Below, in pieces: positions 17,830-26,700 of a DNA stretch of 64,000 bases. The translations under genes and the position numbers were made by a program. The DNA is from Paraburkholderia sp. Ac-20340. Lineage in GTDB: Bacteria; Pseudomonadota; Gammaproteobacteria; Burkholderiales; Burkholderiaceae. Within the stretch, counting starts at the first letter, position 1. Every line of letters starts with the position of its first letter. The stretch spans positions 16,849 through 80,848 of the forward strand of contig NZ_JAAGPR010000038.1 of NCBI RefSeq assembly GCF_017104965.1, written 5' to 3'. The notes beneath the pieces are model-generated. The model saw only the letters and a list, made by a program, of their open reading frames with translations, did not search any database and was not told the origin of the DNA.

Positions 17830-18250
17830 CCTGATTGGTCAAAGGTGTAATCAGTGCCCCCGGGAAACCGCTGATCGTTCTTGCTCTATACGGTTACTGG
17901 ATACCCGACATCGCGTGGTCGCGCGTCGCCTTGATTTGTGTGCCGGGCCGAACGCTGTAGCGCCGTGCTCGTATATGGCTGGATCGGGCGCTCGATAATC
18001 GCAAGTTCCAGGCCAATAAAAAAGCGCAAATCGAATTTCGATTCGCGCCTTTAAAGACAGTAGAAAGAAGTGAAAGAAAGCGCTCAATGTCTTGATGGCA
18101 TTGGCGCTTTAAATCGTTTGCAAATGACTATTCCAATGAATCGACAATGCGTGTTACGCCACAGACGTAACGTTTTTAATGCCGATCGAACGTAACCTCT
18201 CGATTGGGGGTTGTGTGCCTGAGTGAGGCAGGATTAGGTCTGAGGAATAG
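17830..18250. other. Intergenic region with hairpins, no supported gene
   Basis: The region is more AT-rich than the flanks and no convincing coding frame was found. It holds a stem with AAAAAAGCGC and GCGCCTTTAAA ends around an AATCGAA/TTCGATT core (about 18018-18055), a second stem AAAGCGC...GCGCTTT (about 18077-18111), and GTTACG/CGTAAC followed by GTTTTT (18153-18177). These resemble terminators; a small RNA ending at 18177 on the plus strand is possible but unsupported. Confidence 0.5.
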
Positions 18251-18278
18251 TTGAGTTTCAGCCTATGCTGGCTCGAAA
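18251..18278 (-). repeat. Decayed CRISPR repeat at the leader-distal end of array 1
   Basis: GCCTATGC, GGC and TCGAA are recognisable relative to the array repeat. Its GCCTA core starts at 18261, which is 59 bp from the same core in the terminal repeat (18320), so it sits in array register. About 16 of 28 positions match. Confidence 0.5.
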
Positions 18279-18309
18279 ACGCGCGGTGTCAGCGGACATC
18301 CAGTGACTC

Positions 18310-19059
18310 TTTCTCAGCTGCCTACGTGGCAGCGAACGCTGAGTTTGGCTATGACCCATCCACTGTGCAGTTTCTCAGCTGCCTACGCGGCAGCGAACCG
18401 CTCGCCTCTTGCCCTGCGCTTCCCGCGACGTTTCTCAGCTGCCTACGCGGCAGCGAACCGACCAGTTCTTCGCCTTTCTGAACCTTCGACGTTTCTCAGC
18501 TGCCTACGCGGCAGCGAACGGGTCCGCTTCCACGTCGGCCGACTTCGACATTTTCTCAGCTGCCTACGCGGCAGCGAACAATATGCCGGGTATCTGCTGC
18601 GCTTCCATATCTTTCTCAGCTGCCTACGCGGCAGCGAACCGACCGGCGCCAAGCTGTTCAACGCAGGTATGTTTCTCAGCTGCCTACGCGGCAGCGAACG
18701 CGTGCTCGGTGCGTTCGGCGCGGTGCTGGCCTTTCTCAGCTGCCTACGCGGCAGCGAACGGCGCCAAGGCCGACGCGAAGGCCGGTGCGAATTTCTCAGC
18801 TGCCTACGCGGCAGCGAACAAGGCGAAGGCAGCGCGTACCGCTGAGTCGCTTTTCTCAGCTGCCTACGCGGCAGCGAACGTCTTCAGTTGCGCGAAGCGC
18901 TCGCGCTCTTTTTTCTCAGCTGCCTACGCGGCAGCGAACAAGGGGAATTCATCCGACTGGTCGCCGGTTATTTTCTCAGCTGCCTACGCGGCAGCGAACC
19001 ACATCACCCAGGCGCGCGCCTACCTCAACCATTTCTCAGCTGCCTACGCGGCAGCGAAC
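18310..19059 (-). CRISPR. CRISPR array 1, type I-F, 13 repeats and 12 spacers
   Basis: There are 28-bp repeats beginning GTTCGCTGCCGCGTAGGCAG and ending CTGAGAAA (minus strand), with spacers of 32 bp (two of 33 bp). Repeats start at 18310, 18371, 18431, 18492, then every 60 bp from 18552 to 19032. The repeat encodes the I-F hairpin CTGCC-GCGTA-GGCAG. The leftmost repeat carries one substitution (CCACG for CCGCG), marking the leader-distal end, so transcription runs leftwards from the leader at 19060-19189. It shares its strand with csy4 and starts directly after that gene, so it may also be read from the csy operon. Cas6f should process the transcript. Frames open through it are artefacts of the repeats. 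Confidence 0.98.
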
Positions 19060-19189
19060 TAGCCCAAAAAGCCCACAAACCCATGATTTAAAACGAAAAC
19101 CTGCACTTCCACCACAAACCACCCAAATTCCCCAACGCCCCCTAACCCCTTGATTCTTATAGCCCCTCAAAACACGCCCAGAAAAAAGG
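19060..19189 (-). promoter_or_regulatory. Leader of CRISPR array 1
   Basis: This 130-bp AT-richer segment between the csy4 stop and the first repeat shares three blocks with the array 2 leader. CCTTTTTTCTG overlaps the csy4 stop (19179-19190). AATCAAGGGGTTAGG is at 19141-19155, with its near edge 82 bp from the repeat. GGGAATTTGGGTGG is at 19119-19132, near edge 60 bp from the repeat. The distances of the last two blocks are the same in both leaders. It should hold the crRNA promoter and integration-host or Cas1-2/3 docking signals. Confidence 0.85.
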
Positions 19190-19756
19190 TCAAAACCACG
19201 GCACGGCCCCTCCTGCGCTCAGCCCATAAGAATTAAACCCACCCTTCCCCTCAACCTCCCCTTCAATCACCTGCTCGATAAACAAACAAAATGGCTGCCC
19301 CGTGCTCGCGCTACGCACATGCACATACGGCAGATCCGGCTTCCGCTCGACCGACTCCGGAATCGCAGCCGCAGCCTGCGCCACAGTCTCCCCCTTTCTC
19401 CGCATCCGCCTGCGCCGCAGCCGCTCAACATTGGTCTTAAACTGCCGCCTGCGCACAACACACCGCGTGGCGTTCGCAGGCGCCGTCAGCACATCCGTCA
19501 ACTCAACGTGATCGCGCATACCCTGCAACCAGGTAAGTGCCAACAACTCTCGCAACGCACTCTGCGCACCATGCAGACGCAGCACGCGCCCCGGCGAGCG
19601 CGGACACAGGCTATAACCAGGAAAGCTGACACCGATCCCATCCGAGCGAAGCTGCACCAATGCACGATGAAGCTTCGCGACCAGCGCGCCGAGCAAATGC
19701 GCGTCAGCGAATTCGGGATCGGGCAAAAGCGTAATGTCGATATAGTGCGTCGTCAT
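19190..19756 (-). CDS. csy4: Cas6f/Csy4 crRNA endoribonuclease
   Basis: Start chosen at ATG 19754-19756 (MTTHYIDITLLPDPEF, 188 residues), which aligns with the start of P. aeruginosa Csy4; an upstream in-frame ATG would overlap csy3. The catalytic His is His30 in KLHRAL (His29 in Pseudomonas), and the partner Ser lies in RSASTGQPF. The Arg-rich RNA-binding helix reads NVERLRRRRMRR, and the C-terminus GLSAGGAVPWF matches the family. It binds the repeat hairpin, cuts at its 3' base and stays on the crRNA as part of the Csy complex. It starts 4 bp after the csy3 stop. One enzyme must serve two arrays whose stems differ by a G-C versus G-U pair. Confidence 0.97.
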   Translation of the reverse strand: MTTHYIDITLLPDPEFADAHLLGALVAKLHRALVQLRSDGIGVSFPGYSLCPRSPGRVLRLHGAQSALRELLALTWLQGMRDHVELTDVLTAPANATRCVVRRRQFKTNVERLRRRRMRRKGETVAQAAAAIPESVERKPDLPYVHVRSASTGQPFCLFIEQVIEGEVEGKGGFNSYGLSAGGAVPWF

Positions 19757-19760
19757 GACC

Positions 19761-20798
19761 TTAGCCCGCATCGCCGAACACGCCACCGCGAATCAGTATG
19801 GCCATCACAAAATGCTGCTGCTCCACAGGCGGCACTTTGTCCTTGAGTACCCAGGCATCGAGCAACGAGTAAAAATCCTTTTCAGATCGAGGTTGCCGAT
19901 ACGCCCTGCCTTCCGTTGTCACCGACCCATATGGCTCCGCTGCAATCGGCCCGCGCTCATCTGCCCCGTCATACCAGGTATCGATCGTTCGAATTGCGTT
20001 ACCAATCTTTTGCGAATGAATCGCTGCAATGTCCTGTACCTTGTAGAGCGTCTTGCTTTTCTTGCTGCTGCCTTTGTCGAGTATCAGTTCCTGCGACGGA
20101 AACACTTCTTGCCCGCAGCCAAGGCGCACATACGCACTCACTTGCAGCAACACATGCTGATGTCCAGCCAGCCCATCGGCGATCAAAGCCCCGAGCTTTC
20201 TCAGATGAGAATCGCCGGTGGTCAGATCGCGCGAATTCAGCGCAAGGGCATCGAATGAGAACTGACTGGCCTGCTCGCCTTTACAGAGCCGAATCACATC
20301 GATATGTACATTTTCCGCTCCAATCCGGTTCCGCCACAAAAAGCGGCCATTCGCCAGATTCGCGGCATAGCGATTGGCCAATTCAACAAATTTTTCGCGC
20401 GCAACATAGTCATCAACGACACGTTGCAGCCGATCCCGATAAGGCGCGCTATTACAGGCCGACGGCACGCCAGTTCCTGAAAGTACCCGCAGCGTGAATT
20501 GCACGCGAAGCGTGTCCGCATTAGCAGGCAACGCCGCCACATCAACCGTTTGAAGATTGGGATTTTCGATAGCGGCATCGAGCTTTGCCGGATCAACCTT
20601 GCTGGAATCGTCACCTTTAGATTTCACTTTGAGCCGATTGGAAATCGTCCCGCGTACCGATTTTTCCGCAATTCCAATGGATTCCCATGCGTTCGCGTTC
20701 CCGATATCCTCCCAGCGACCCGCGTGAAAAAGCGCATCGGAAGGGTCCAGCTTACGTTCGAAAGCCAGCACAGTCGCAGTTTTCAGTTTTTCAACCAT
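19761..20798 (-). CDS. csy3: Cas7f/Csy3 backbone subunit of the Csy complex
   Basis: A 345-residue protein close to the usual 342. Family blocks are near-identical to Pseudomonas Csy3: VLAFERKLDPSDALFHAGRW, EKSVRGTISNRLK, NPNLQTVDVAALP, SQELILDKGSSKKSKTLY, AAIHSQKIGNAIRTIDTWY and EPYGSVTTEGRAYRQP. Six copies coat the crRNA spacer in the surveillance complex. AGCAGGGA lies 7 nt before the ATG at 20796-20798, a strong ribosome site, as expected for a subunit needed in excess. It follows csy2 by 72 bp and precedes csy4 by 4 bp. Confidence 0.98.
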   Translation of the reverse strand: MVEKLKTATVLAFERKLDPSDALFHAGRWEDIGNANAWESIGIAEKSVRGTISNRLKVKSKGDDSSKVDPAKLDAAIENPNLQTVDVAALPANADTLRVQFTLRVLSGTGVPSACNSAPYRDRLQRVVDDYVAREKFVELANRYAANLANGRFLWRNRIGAENVHIDVIRLCKGEQASQFSFDALALNSRDLTTGDSHLRKLGALIADGLAGHQHVLLQVSAYVRLGCGQEVFPSQELILDKGSSKKSKTLYKVQDIAAIHSQKIGNAIRTIDTWYDGADERGPIAAEPYGSVTTEGRAYRQPRSEKDFYSLLDAWVLKDKVPPVEQQHFVMAILIRGGVFGDAG

Positions 20799-20870
20799 GA
20801 TATATCCCTGCTAAAGATAAGTGAGTCGCCAGGCGAAGCGATTGCACGTATGCTTCGCAATTTAAAAAAG

Positions 20871-21944
20871 TCATTCGAATTCCGGTAAGGCTTCATCGGA
20901 GTCGAGAAGATGCAAATCTGATTTCGTATAGCTGCCACGACATCGATATACGCCTTTCTCCAGATCGACTTCCGGTCGCCAGAACAGATCATCCAGATCA
21001 TTCAAACGATGTGGGCTGATCCATTCACCAAACGAGTAGATCGATTCAACCAGCACGAAAGGCACGTCTGGATCACGCGTATTGGCCACACTTCCCGCCG
21101 CCAATGGCGGCTGAAGCGCGGCATAACCAACAGGAATCGGCACGGTCCAGCCGGCACCTTTTTGTCTCTGCGGATCGGACCATCGGTGTCTTGTTTCGGA
21201 AGCGGCTTGTGTCGGGATGTTTGCGCCCGGCTCTTCCGTCGATTCATAATTGAAGCGCGCCGCGTGTAGCCACGCATCAACCAACGTCACGTCGGGATTG
21301 GTAAGACGCAGAAACTCGTGGCGCGTTGCAAGCAGATCGTCGCGGCTAACGAGTGCGTAGCCCGGCAGCCATTGGCGTCGCCACCTCGCAAAGAGGCGGC
21401 GCTTTTCGTCCATGTCCTCCGGCAGCACTTCCATCCATGGCCGGGTTAATTTCCCTGCGAGCCGACGCACAGGCAACAGCGTGCCACCCGCGATACGCAT
21501 CCGCTGAACTATCTCGCCTATCCGCGCAGCCCACTCATTTAATCGAGCTTCGTTACCTCGTGTGAGTTGCGGAATTGCTTCTGGTGAAACGTGTTGCGTC
21601 ACCTCGAACAGCAAGGTGATCTCCAGATGAATGCGGCCAGCTTCGACGATTGCCGCGACACCGCCGTCCTTCTCGAGTGGATTGCGCGTCAAGCGAAAAG
21701 TCTTCACGTAACCATCTTCGACCTGCTCTTCATGACGATGGCAGATCACACCGACTCGATGCAGATTCAGCGGAATATTGGCCAGCCGGAGTTGCCGTTG
21801 CAGCGCCCACATTGTTCCGTTCAATGCAGTGATAGACGGAAAGCCGTGCGTCAGCGGGCTTGAAATAGCGTTGGCATTCTGTACGCGTAGATACGGCAAG
21901 ACGATCAGCGCTTTTGCATGAGAAGAGTTAGTACGCTCACTCAT
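20871..21944 (-). CDS. csy2: Cas5f/Csy2 subunit of the Csy complex
   Basis: A 357-residue protein, about 30 longer than Pseudomonas Csy2. The N-terminal signature ALIVLPYLRVQNANAISSPLTHGFPSITAL matches the family block LPRLRVQNANAISGPLTWGFPSP. It forms the tail heterodimer with Csy1 and holds the 5' handle of the crRNA. The start codon overlaps the csy1 stop by 4 bp (ATGA), implying translational coupling and equal dose. The base composition is less GC-rich than that of the flanking chromosomal genes. Confidence 0.97.
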   Translation of the reverse strand: MSERTNSSHAKALIVLPYLRVQNANAISSPLTHGFPSITALNGTMWALQRQLRLANIPLNLHRVGVICHRHEEQVEDGYVKTFRLTRNPLEKDGGVAAIVEAGRIHLEITLLFEVTQHVSPEAIPQLTRGNEARLNEWAARIGEIVQRMRIAGGTLLPVRRLAGKLTRPWMEVLPEDMDEKRRLFARWRRQWLPGYALVSRDDLLATRHEFLRLTNPDVTLVDAWLHAARFNYESTEEPGANIPTQAASETRHRWSDPQRQKGAGWTVPIPVGYAALQPPLAAGSVANTRDPDVPFVLVESIYSFGEWISPHRLNDLDDLFWRPEVDLEKGVYRCRGSYTKSDLHLLDSDEALPEFE

Positions 21945-23341
21945 GTCGCTTCTCTTCGTTCAAAAATATCGTCGTGCTTACTTCTGAATGAAATATAGGC
22001 ATACGCCTGCACTTTCCGGCTCTGCTCGCGCAGATCCTGCACCCATGAACTCAATTCATTCAGCAAGATACGACGCCATTCGTGCGAGTGTTCGTAACCC
22101 ATACCGATGAGATCTTTCGTCAACCGCGCCGTTAGCCATTTGCCGAAATGCTCTCCAATCTGCATCGGCCAGTCCATCGACATCCATCGATCGGCGAATT
22201 CGCTTTCATCTGGAAGCTCCACGCGCAGCGGGTCCAACCAGAGCTTTTCTTCATCGCTGAGTTCGTCAAATACCGATGCACGCGACCAACCGGCTGGGTG
22301 ATGTGAAAGTTCGCCAGCGTATAGGGTCATTTCGTCAACCAGCCGATTGACGTAGGCTCTAACCGTGTCTCGTGTATCCCGATTCGCCACTGGGTTCGTC
22401 TGTAGAAACTTCACGAGTTGCATCACGTTCGCACGGACTTCGCGCCGAGCGCCAAAGATGTACTCGAAAACCGAACGAGTCCTCGCGGGAAGCGATGGTT
22501 TCTGATCGCGCCAGGCCGGTGGCAAAGAAGCAAGCAGATAGTTGATACCACCACGTTCGCTATTGAGCTGCGAAATATTCTGTGGCTTGGTTCCACCCAG
22601 TCTCTGAACAGCGAGTTGGCGATATTCCCGATAGACGCCATCAAACGACTGACCGTTCCTGCGCGCACTTCGGGCGAGCTTATTCGATTCGCCAAAGCGC
22701 GCATCGTGAACGTCGTCGAACACAGCCTGCGCCAGCGATGTGGCATACAGAGGGGAAAGGAGATGATATTGGGTGTTATCCGCTGCATCGTCACCGATAA
22801 GCCAATACACTTGCTTGGCCCACGTGTGCGATTCAATACTTCCTTCACGGACTGCAGTCAGGCTTATGAACGCATCGCGCAATACGCGTGCTTCAGCGGG
22901 ATTGTCGCTCAGTGCTGCGATGGCATCGCTTGCATTCGACTGGAGAGCATCGAGAAGCGTACGTCCTCCGGATTCAAGCTTAAGCAGCTTGTAGACGTCC
23001 AGCGCCGCGGCGTTTCCTGTGACATCGACTGCGAAACGCTCGCCAACTGCATGCGTGCCGAGCTCTTCGAGCGTTGGCAGATCAGCGGGTTTTACGTAAA
23101 GATTTGTGCCGCGTGCCTCTGGATGAACCGGCTTCAGGGAATGCGTGACGGCTTGAATCTGCTTTACACGCCTTGCAGCATTGTGAAGCCATGTATCGCG
23201 ATGGAATTCGGCTACCAGGTTCGCACGCCGTGGATCGCTTGATGAAAACGCCTCGATCTTTGCTGCCAGGCGATCACTAATGAAACGACTGATTCGATCC
23301 TTAAAATTAGCATTTTGGCAAAATTCAGGCGAATCAAACAT
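21941..23341 (-). CDS. csy1: Cas8f/Csy1 large subunit, PAM recognition
   Basis: Start chosen at ATG 23339-23341 (MFDSPEFCQNANFKDRISRF, 466 residues) because GGAGGAATTGAGA stands directly upstream; an upstream in-frame ATG lacks this. The usual family length is about 434. The N-terminal helix (ISRFISDRLAAKIE) and ATHSLKPVHPEARGTNLYV-type block (THSLKPVHPEARGTNLYVKP) are Csy1 features. It recognises the GG/CC PAM of target DNA with Csy2 and recruits Cas2-3. It begins the csy1-csy2-csy3-csy4 operon, separated from cas2-3 by 411 bp holding a hairpin (23375-23398), so it probably has its own promoter. Confidence 0.96.
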   Translation of the reverse strand: MFDSPEFCQNANFKDRISRFISDRLAAKIEAFSSSDPRRANLVAEFHRDTWLHNAARRVKQIQAVTHSLKPVHPEARGTNLYVKPADLPTLEELGTHAVGERFAVDVTGNAAALDVYKLLKLESGGRTLLDALQSNASDAIAALSDNPAEARVLRDAFISLTAVREGSIESHTWAKQVYWLIGDDAADNTQYHLLSPLYATSLAQAVFDDVHDARFGESNKLARSARRNGQSFDGVYREYRQLAVQRLGGTKPQNISQLNSERGGINYLLASLPPAWRDQKPSLPARTRSVFEYIFGARREVRANVMQLVKFLQTNPVANRDTRDTVRAYVNRLVDEMTLYAGELSHHPAGWSRASVFDELSDEEKLWLDPLRVELPDESEFADRWMSMDWPMQIGEHFGKWLTARLTKDLIGMGYEHSHEWRRILLNELSSWVQDLREQSRKVQAYAYISFRSKHDDIFERREAT

Positions 23342-23374
23342 TCTCAATTCCTCCAATAATAAAATGCTCATTCT

Positions 23375-23398
23375 CCCGGTTGGCATCAACCAACCGGG
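23375..23398 (-). promoter_or_regulatory. Perfect 9-bp hairpin in the csy operon leader
   Basis: CCCGGTTGG (23375-23383) and CCAACCGGG (23390-23398) surround a CATCAA loop, 34 bp upstream of the csy1 start. There is no U tract on the transcribed strand, so an operator, attenuator or mRNA-stabilising stem is more likely than a terminator. The rest of the 411-bp gap also has a perfect palindrome TATAGGCCTATA at 23501-23512. Confidence 0.6.
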
Positions 23399-23588
23399 TA
23401 TGAATAGCGATTACCTGAAGTCAAGATCTTCTGTATTTGTGGTAGTTAGCCACTTGGCACCTCCTCATAGAGTGCGGGCTGAGTAAAGAGTAGGCCTCTT
23501 ATAGGCCTATATCCTGGGCAAAACAACTACCCTTCCAACAAGATATCGAGCTTCTGGACTGAAGACTCCTGGATAACTCTGAATTGAT

Positions 23589-23612
23589 AGCCAATCACCG
23601 AATTGGCTTTTT
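23589..23612 (+). terminator. Hairpin with T tract facing cas2-3
   Basis: AGCCAAT (23589-23595) and ATTGGCT (23602-23608) form a perfect 7-bp stem followed by TTTT on the plus strand. It would stop plus-strand (antisense) transcripts before cas2-3. No plus-strand gene precedes it. Confidence 0.45.
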
Positions 23613-23722
23613 AAGAGCCGATTGGATACGATCACGCCTCTCGCCACGTGCTCCAAAGGATGTGATAACGTTGGGAGACTGCGGAAAACGTAGCTCAGAA
23701 GAACCAGCGAATAGGCTTATGA

Positions 23723-23750
23723 TTTCACTGCCGCACAGGCAGCTTCTCCC
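23723..23750 (+). repeat. Solitary CRISPR repeat-like sequence between cas2-3 and csy1
   Basis: TTTCACTGCCGCACAGGCAG followed by CTT lies 3 bp beyond the cas2-3 stop. It has an intact CTGCC/GGCAG stem. About 19 of 22 positions match the array repeats in positions 2-23, and it is nearer still to the widespread I-F repeat that begins GTTCACTGCCG and continues ACAGGCAG. The last five bases are lost. No partner repeat at 60 bp was found. Confidence 0.65.
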
Positions 23751-23752
23751 CC

Positions 23753-26700
23753 TCACCTCTTCTTGAACCCCAGATCCGAGTGATAAAACCATCCGTACTC
23801 CGACTCAGGCAAGCTCACTTTGGTGAGCTTCGTCGCGCTCTCCCATACGCTTTCATCGTGAACATCTGCCCATTCTCGCAACAACGCGATTAAATCAATC
23901 CGACACCAAGGCGCAATCCCAGCGCCAATCAACTCTTCGTCGCGTACCTCAAGAAATTGATCGCTTCGATCCGTATAGCGGGTTTCGCGTGGAAATCTGC
24001 CTGTCTCGATTCGATGCAAACGCAACGATTCTTCATCCTCATCCGGTAGAAGAACCCCTTCCACTCTATTCGTGGGATCTCGCCGGAATGGCTGCGCCTG
24101 TGGCAGCAAGCCTGTGAGCCACAACCGCTCATTGCTATGCCAATGCTGCGTGGCATCGCGCTTGACCAGCGTGTAGTACCGGCCACCAATCTCTCGCGGC
24201 AACATCGTGTCACGCATACGCCCGTGTTCAAGCTCGATTAGACTGCGTCGAGGGTTCAATTCTTCAGGCTGCCGAATACGAGGCTGCGCATCGATTGCCC
24301 AATCACCCGTATCCACGTCGGCATGAAGCAGGCGACTTATATGATGAGACTTCAGATGAAAGAAGAATGAAGAATCATGCGGGTGAGGTTCATTGGTCTT
24401 CGTCGGATCGATCTTCATACGCAACTCAAAGCCCGGCATGCAGAACACCGGATCTGCCTGATTTTCGCGTTCGAAGTAGCGCAAATTCGTGTCGAAGACG
24501 ACGATATTTGTACGCGCTATCGCTCCCTCTCGATGCCGCCTGACTCGCCCTGCCAATTGAATCAACGACCGCATGGAAGAAGGCTCGGTAATCGCCCAGT
24601 CCGCATCCCAGTCCCTCCCGACCTCGCAGACCGGTGATGCCAATACAATAAAAATGTGATGCGGCTCGTCATATGCGTCCAGTAATGCGCGAATAGTCGG
24701 TCGAGACAAAGCCGGATCGACGCCACCCCGCCCACGCCGATCGAATGCCGTGTCTAGCTGGTACTCAATATGTGAGCGTGACAGCAGCGGAAATTGAGAG
24801 TGGTAAACACACAAATGAATCCGCGCGTTTTTTACGGGTGTGCCAAGTTGGTACATCGCACGTGCGACGTCATAGAGCGGATCGATATTGGCCATGCGAA
24901 CCAGGCCGAAGCTCACGCATTTTCCCGAGTGCGGATCGATAGTGTGATTCTGCGCATCACGATGCAATCGCCATGCCGTTTGCAGTGCCAATGCCGCAAA
25001 CGCCGTGCGTCGTTCGGTCTTTGACATACGCTCCCAACCTTCGAGCACTACAATTTCGCCCCGGCGCCGCACCTCGGCGCGAGCCAATTGCGTGCAGCGC
25101 TTTGCAACGAAAGCGTCATGCGCTTGCTTGAAAGCTGTATCGTCGGCGCACTCGGCGTGCGTCTGCGCGAACTCATCAACCCATAAGCAGGGAACGCGTA
25201 AAGCTTCATCAGGGCGCGCGCCACGGTTGCACTGAAAATGACGTCGTCCCTCCAGATACGCTAAAAACAGCCCGCGCACCATTGCCGGCGGCAGCGTCGC
25301 CGACGACAGGAGCACTCGCGAACCCAGCACGCCAGCCCAATGCACGAGCCGGGTCAACGCAGGCAAGTCATCCATATCGAAATCGTCTGGTTCGTCGAGT
25401 ACCAGATCGCCGCCAAGCAACCTCAGCATCGGTGCGATCTGATGACCGCCGCGCAAGCTCTCGGTTGCGGGCATCAGGTGGTCAATCGTACATACCAGTA
25501 ACGGCGCACCGATTAATGCACGAACCCGCGAGTCGTTACTCAAGCGCTCAAGTAAAGGATGCCGATCGTCGACGTAACCTTCGTCATCGAGCAACCCTTG
25601 CGTTGATGCCGATCCGCTCGCCTCCGCGTCCAACTCTGCTTTCGTCTCGCCGTACTCAAACAGCGCCCGGCTCGCCCCACCGCCGACCATGATTGCGAGC
25701 GTATCGCTGTTCAAGTTCAGATCGCGCTGAAAACTGCGACCAGTCTGCAGTGTGAGCGTACGCAGACCGATGGCGAACGCGCATCGCAAACCGCGTTGCG
25801 GGTCGGCCAGTGCATTCATGATGCGCGCGTTCGCCAACGTCTTACCACACCCGGTCGATGCCATGTTGACGATGAAAGCGCCTTGTTGTGCCGTACGTTC
25901 GCGCAGAACACTGGCCAGATCCATCGCTTTGTCCTGCCACTGAAATCTGGGGTTCGCATTGCGCTTGCGTAGTCCGCGATGATTGCGCAAACCATTCAGG
26001 CCGCGAGCGAGCGTCGGCAACGAGCGGACAAGCTGCGATGCATGGGCCTGCACGCCAAGCAGATGTTCATCAAGCGTTTGATTGAAAGCCGGTCCTGCGC
26101 CTTTGGGTTTAAATTCAGCGTCGTTCAAGGGGCGACGCGAATTCGCATACAGCGGATAGCTCATATTGCGAAACGCCTTTCGACGCGCCTCGTCTTCGAT
26201 GCTCGAATAATGGTGATCGGCCAGCATCAGACATAGCCTGGAAATGTGCATGATGAACGCATCGTCCATTACATTGACATGCTCTTGCGCACCCAACCCG
26301 CTGAGCAACTGGCGAGCAAATCTCGCCGCCTGCTTGCGCCAGGCTGGCGTTGAGACAGGCAAGCCGAAAGGAAACGTCCAATACGTTGAAACAACGGATT
26401 CACTCACCTCCTCTCGCGGAGCGTTCCAGTCGGCGCCGATTCTTCTTATTGGTTCGATTAGATCGTCGCGATTGATCGTTCCCGGGAAAGCACCGAAGTA
26501 ATTCCATCTACGATGCGTTGATTCGCCATCATCGGCGCTCCTTCGTTGGGAGACGGGTGCACATGGCAATCTATGGTGCGTCAGCACTAACCAGGCAACA
26601 GCGCTCGCCAGCGGAGGCATCGATGCAAACGGAAAGTCATTCGACGCGCGAGGTTCGTCGACGCCATCCCGACATAGGCGTCCCGATTGATAGTCCAGCC

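Noticed and set aside
17851..18087. 78-codon minus-strand frame
   Set aside because: No ribosome site, no family, and it spans hairpins that look like terminators.
18303..19153. Open frames giving repeated QLPTRQRT, FLSCLRGSE or FSAAYAAAN peptides
   Set aside because: They are translations of the CRISPR repeat in three frames; the same happens on array 2. Not proteins.
23674..23701. Possible second decayed repeat (CTGC...GTAGCTCAGAA) near the solitary repeat
   Set aside because: Only about 16 of 23 core positions match, the stem is lost and the spacing (49 bp) is out of register.
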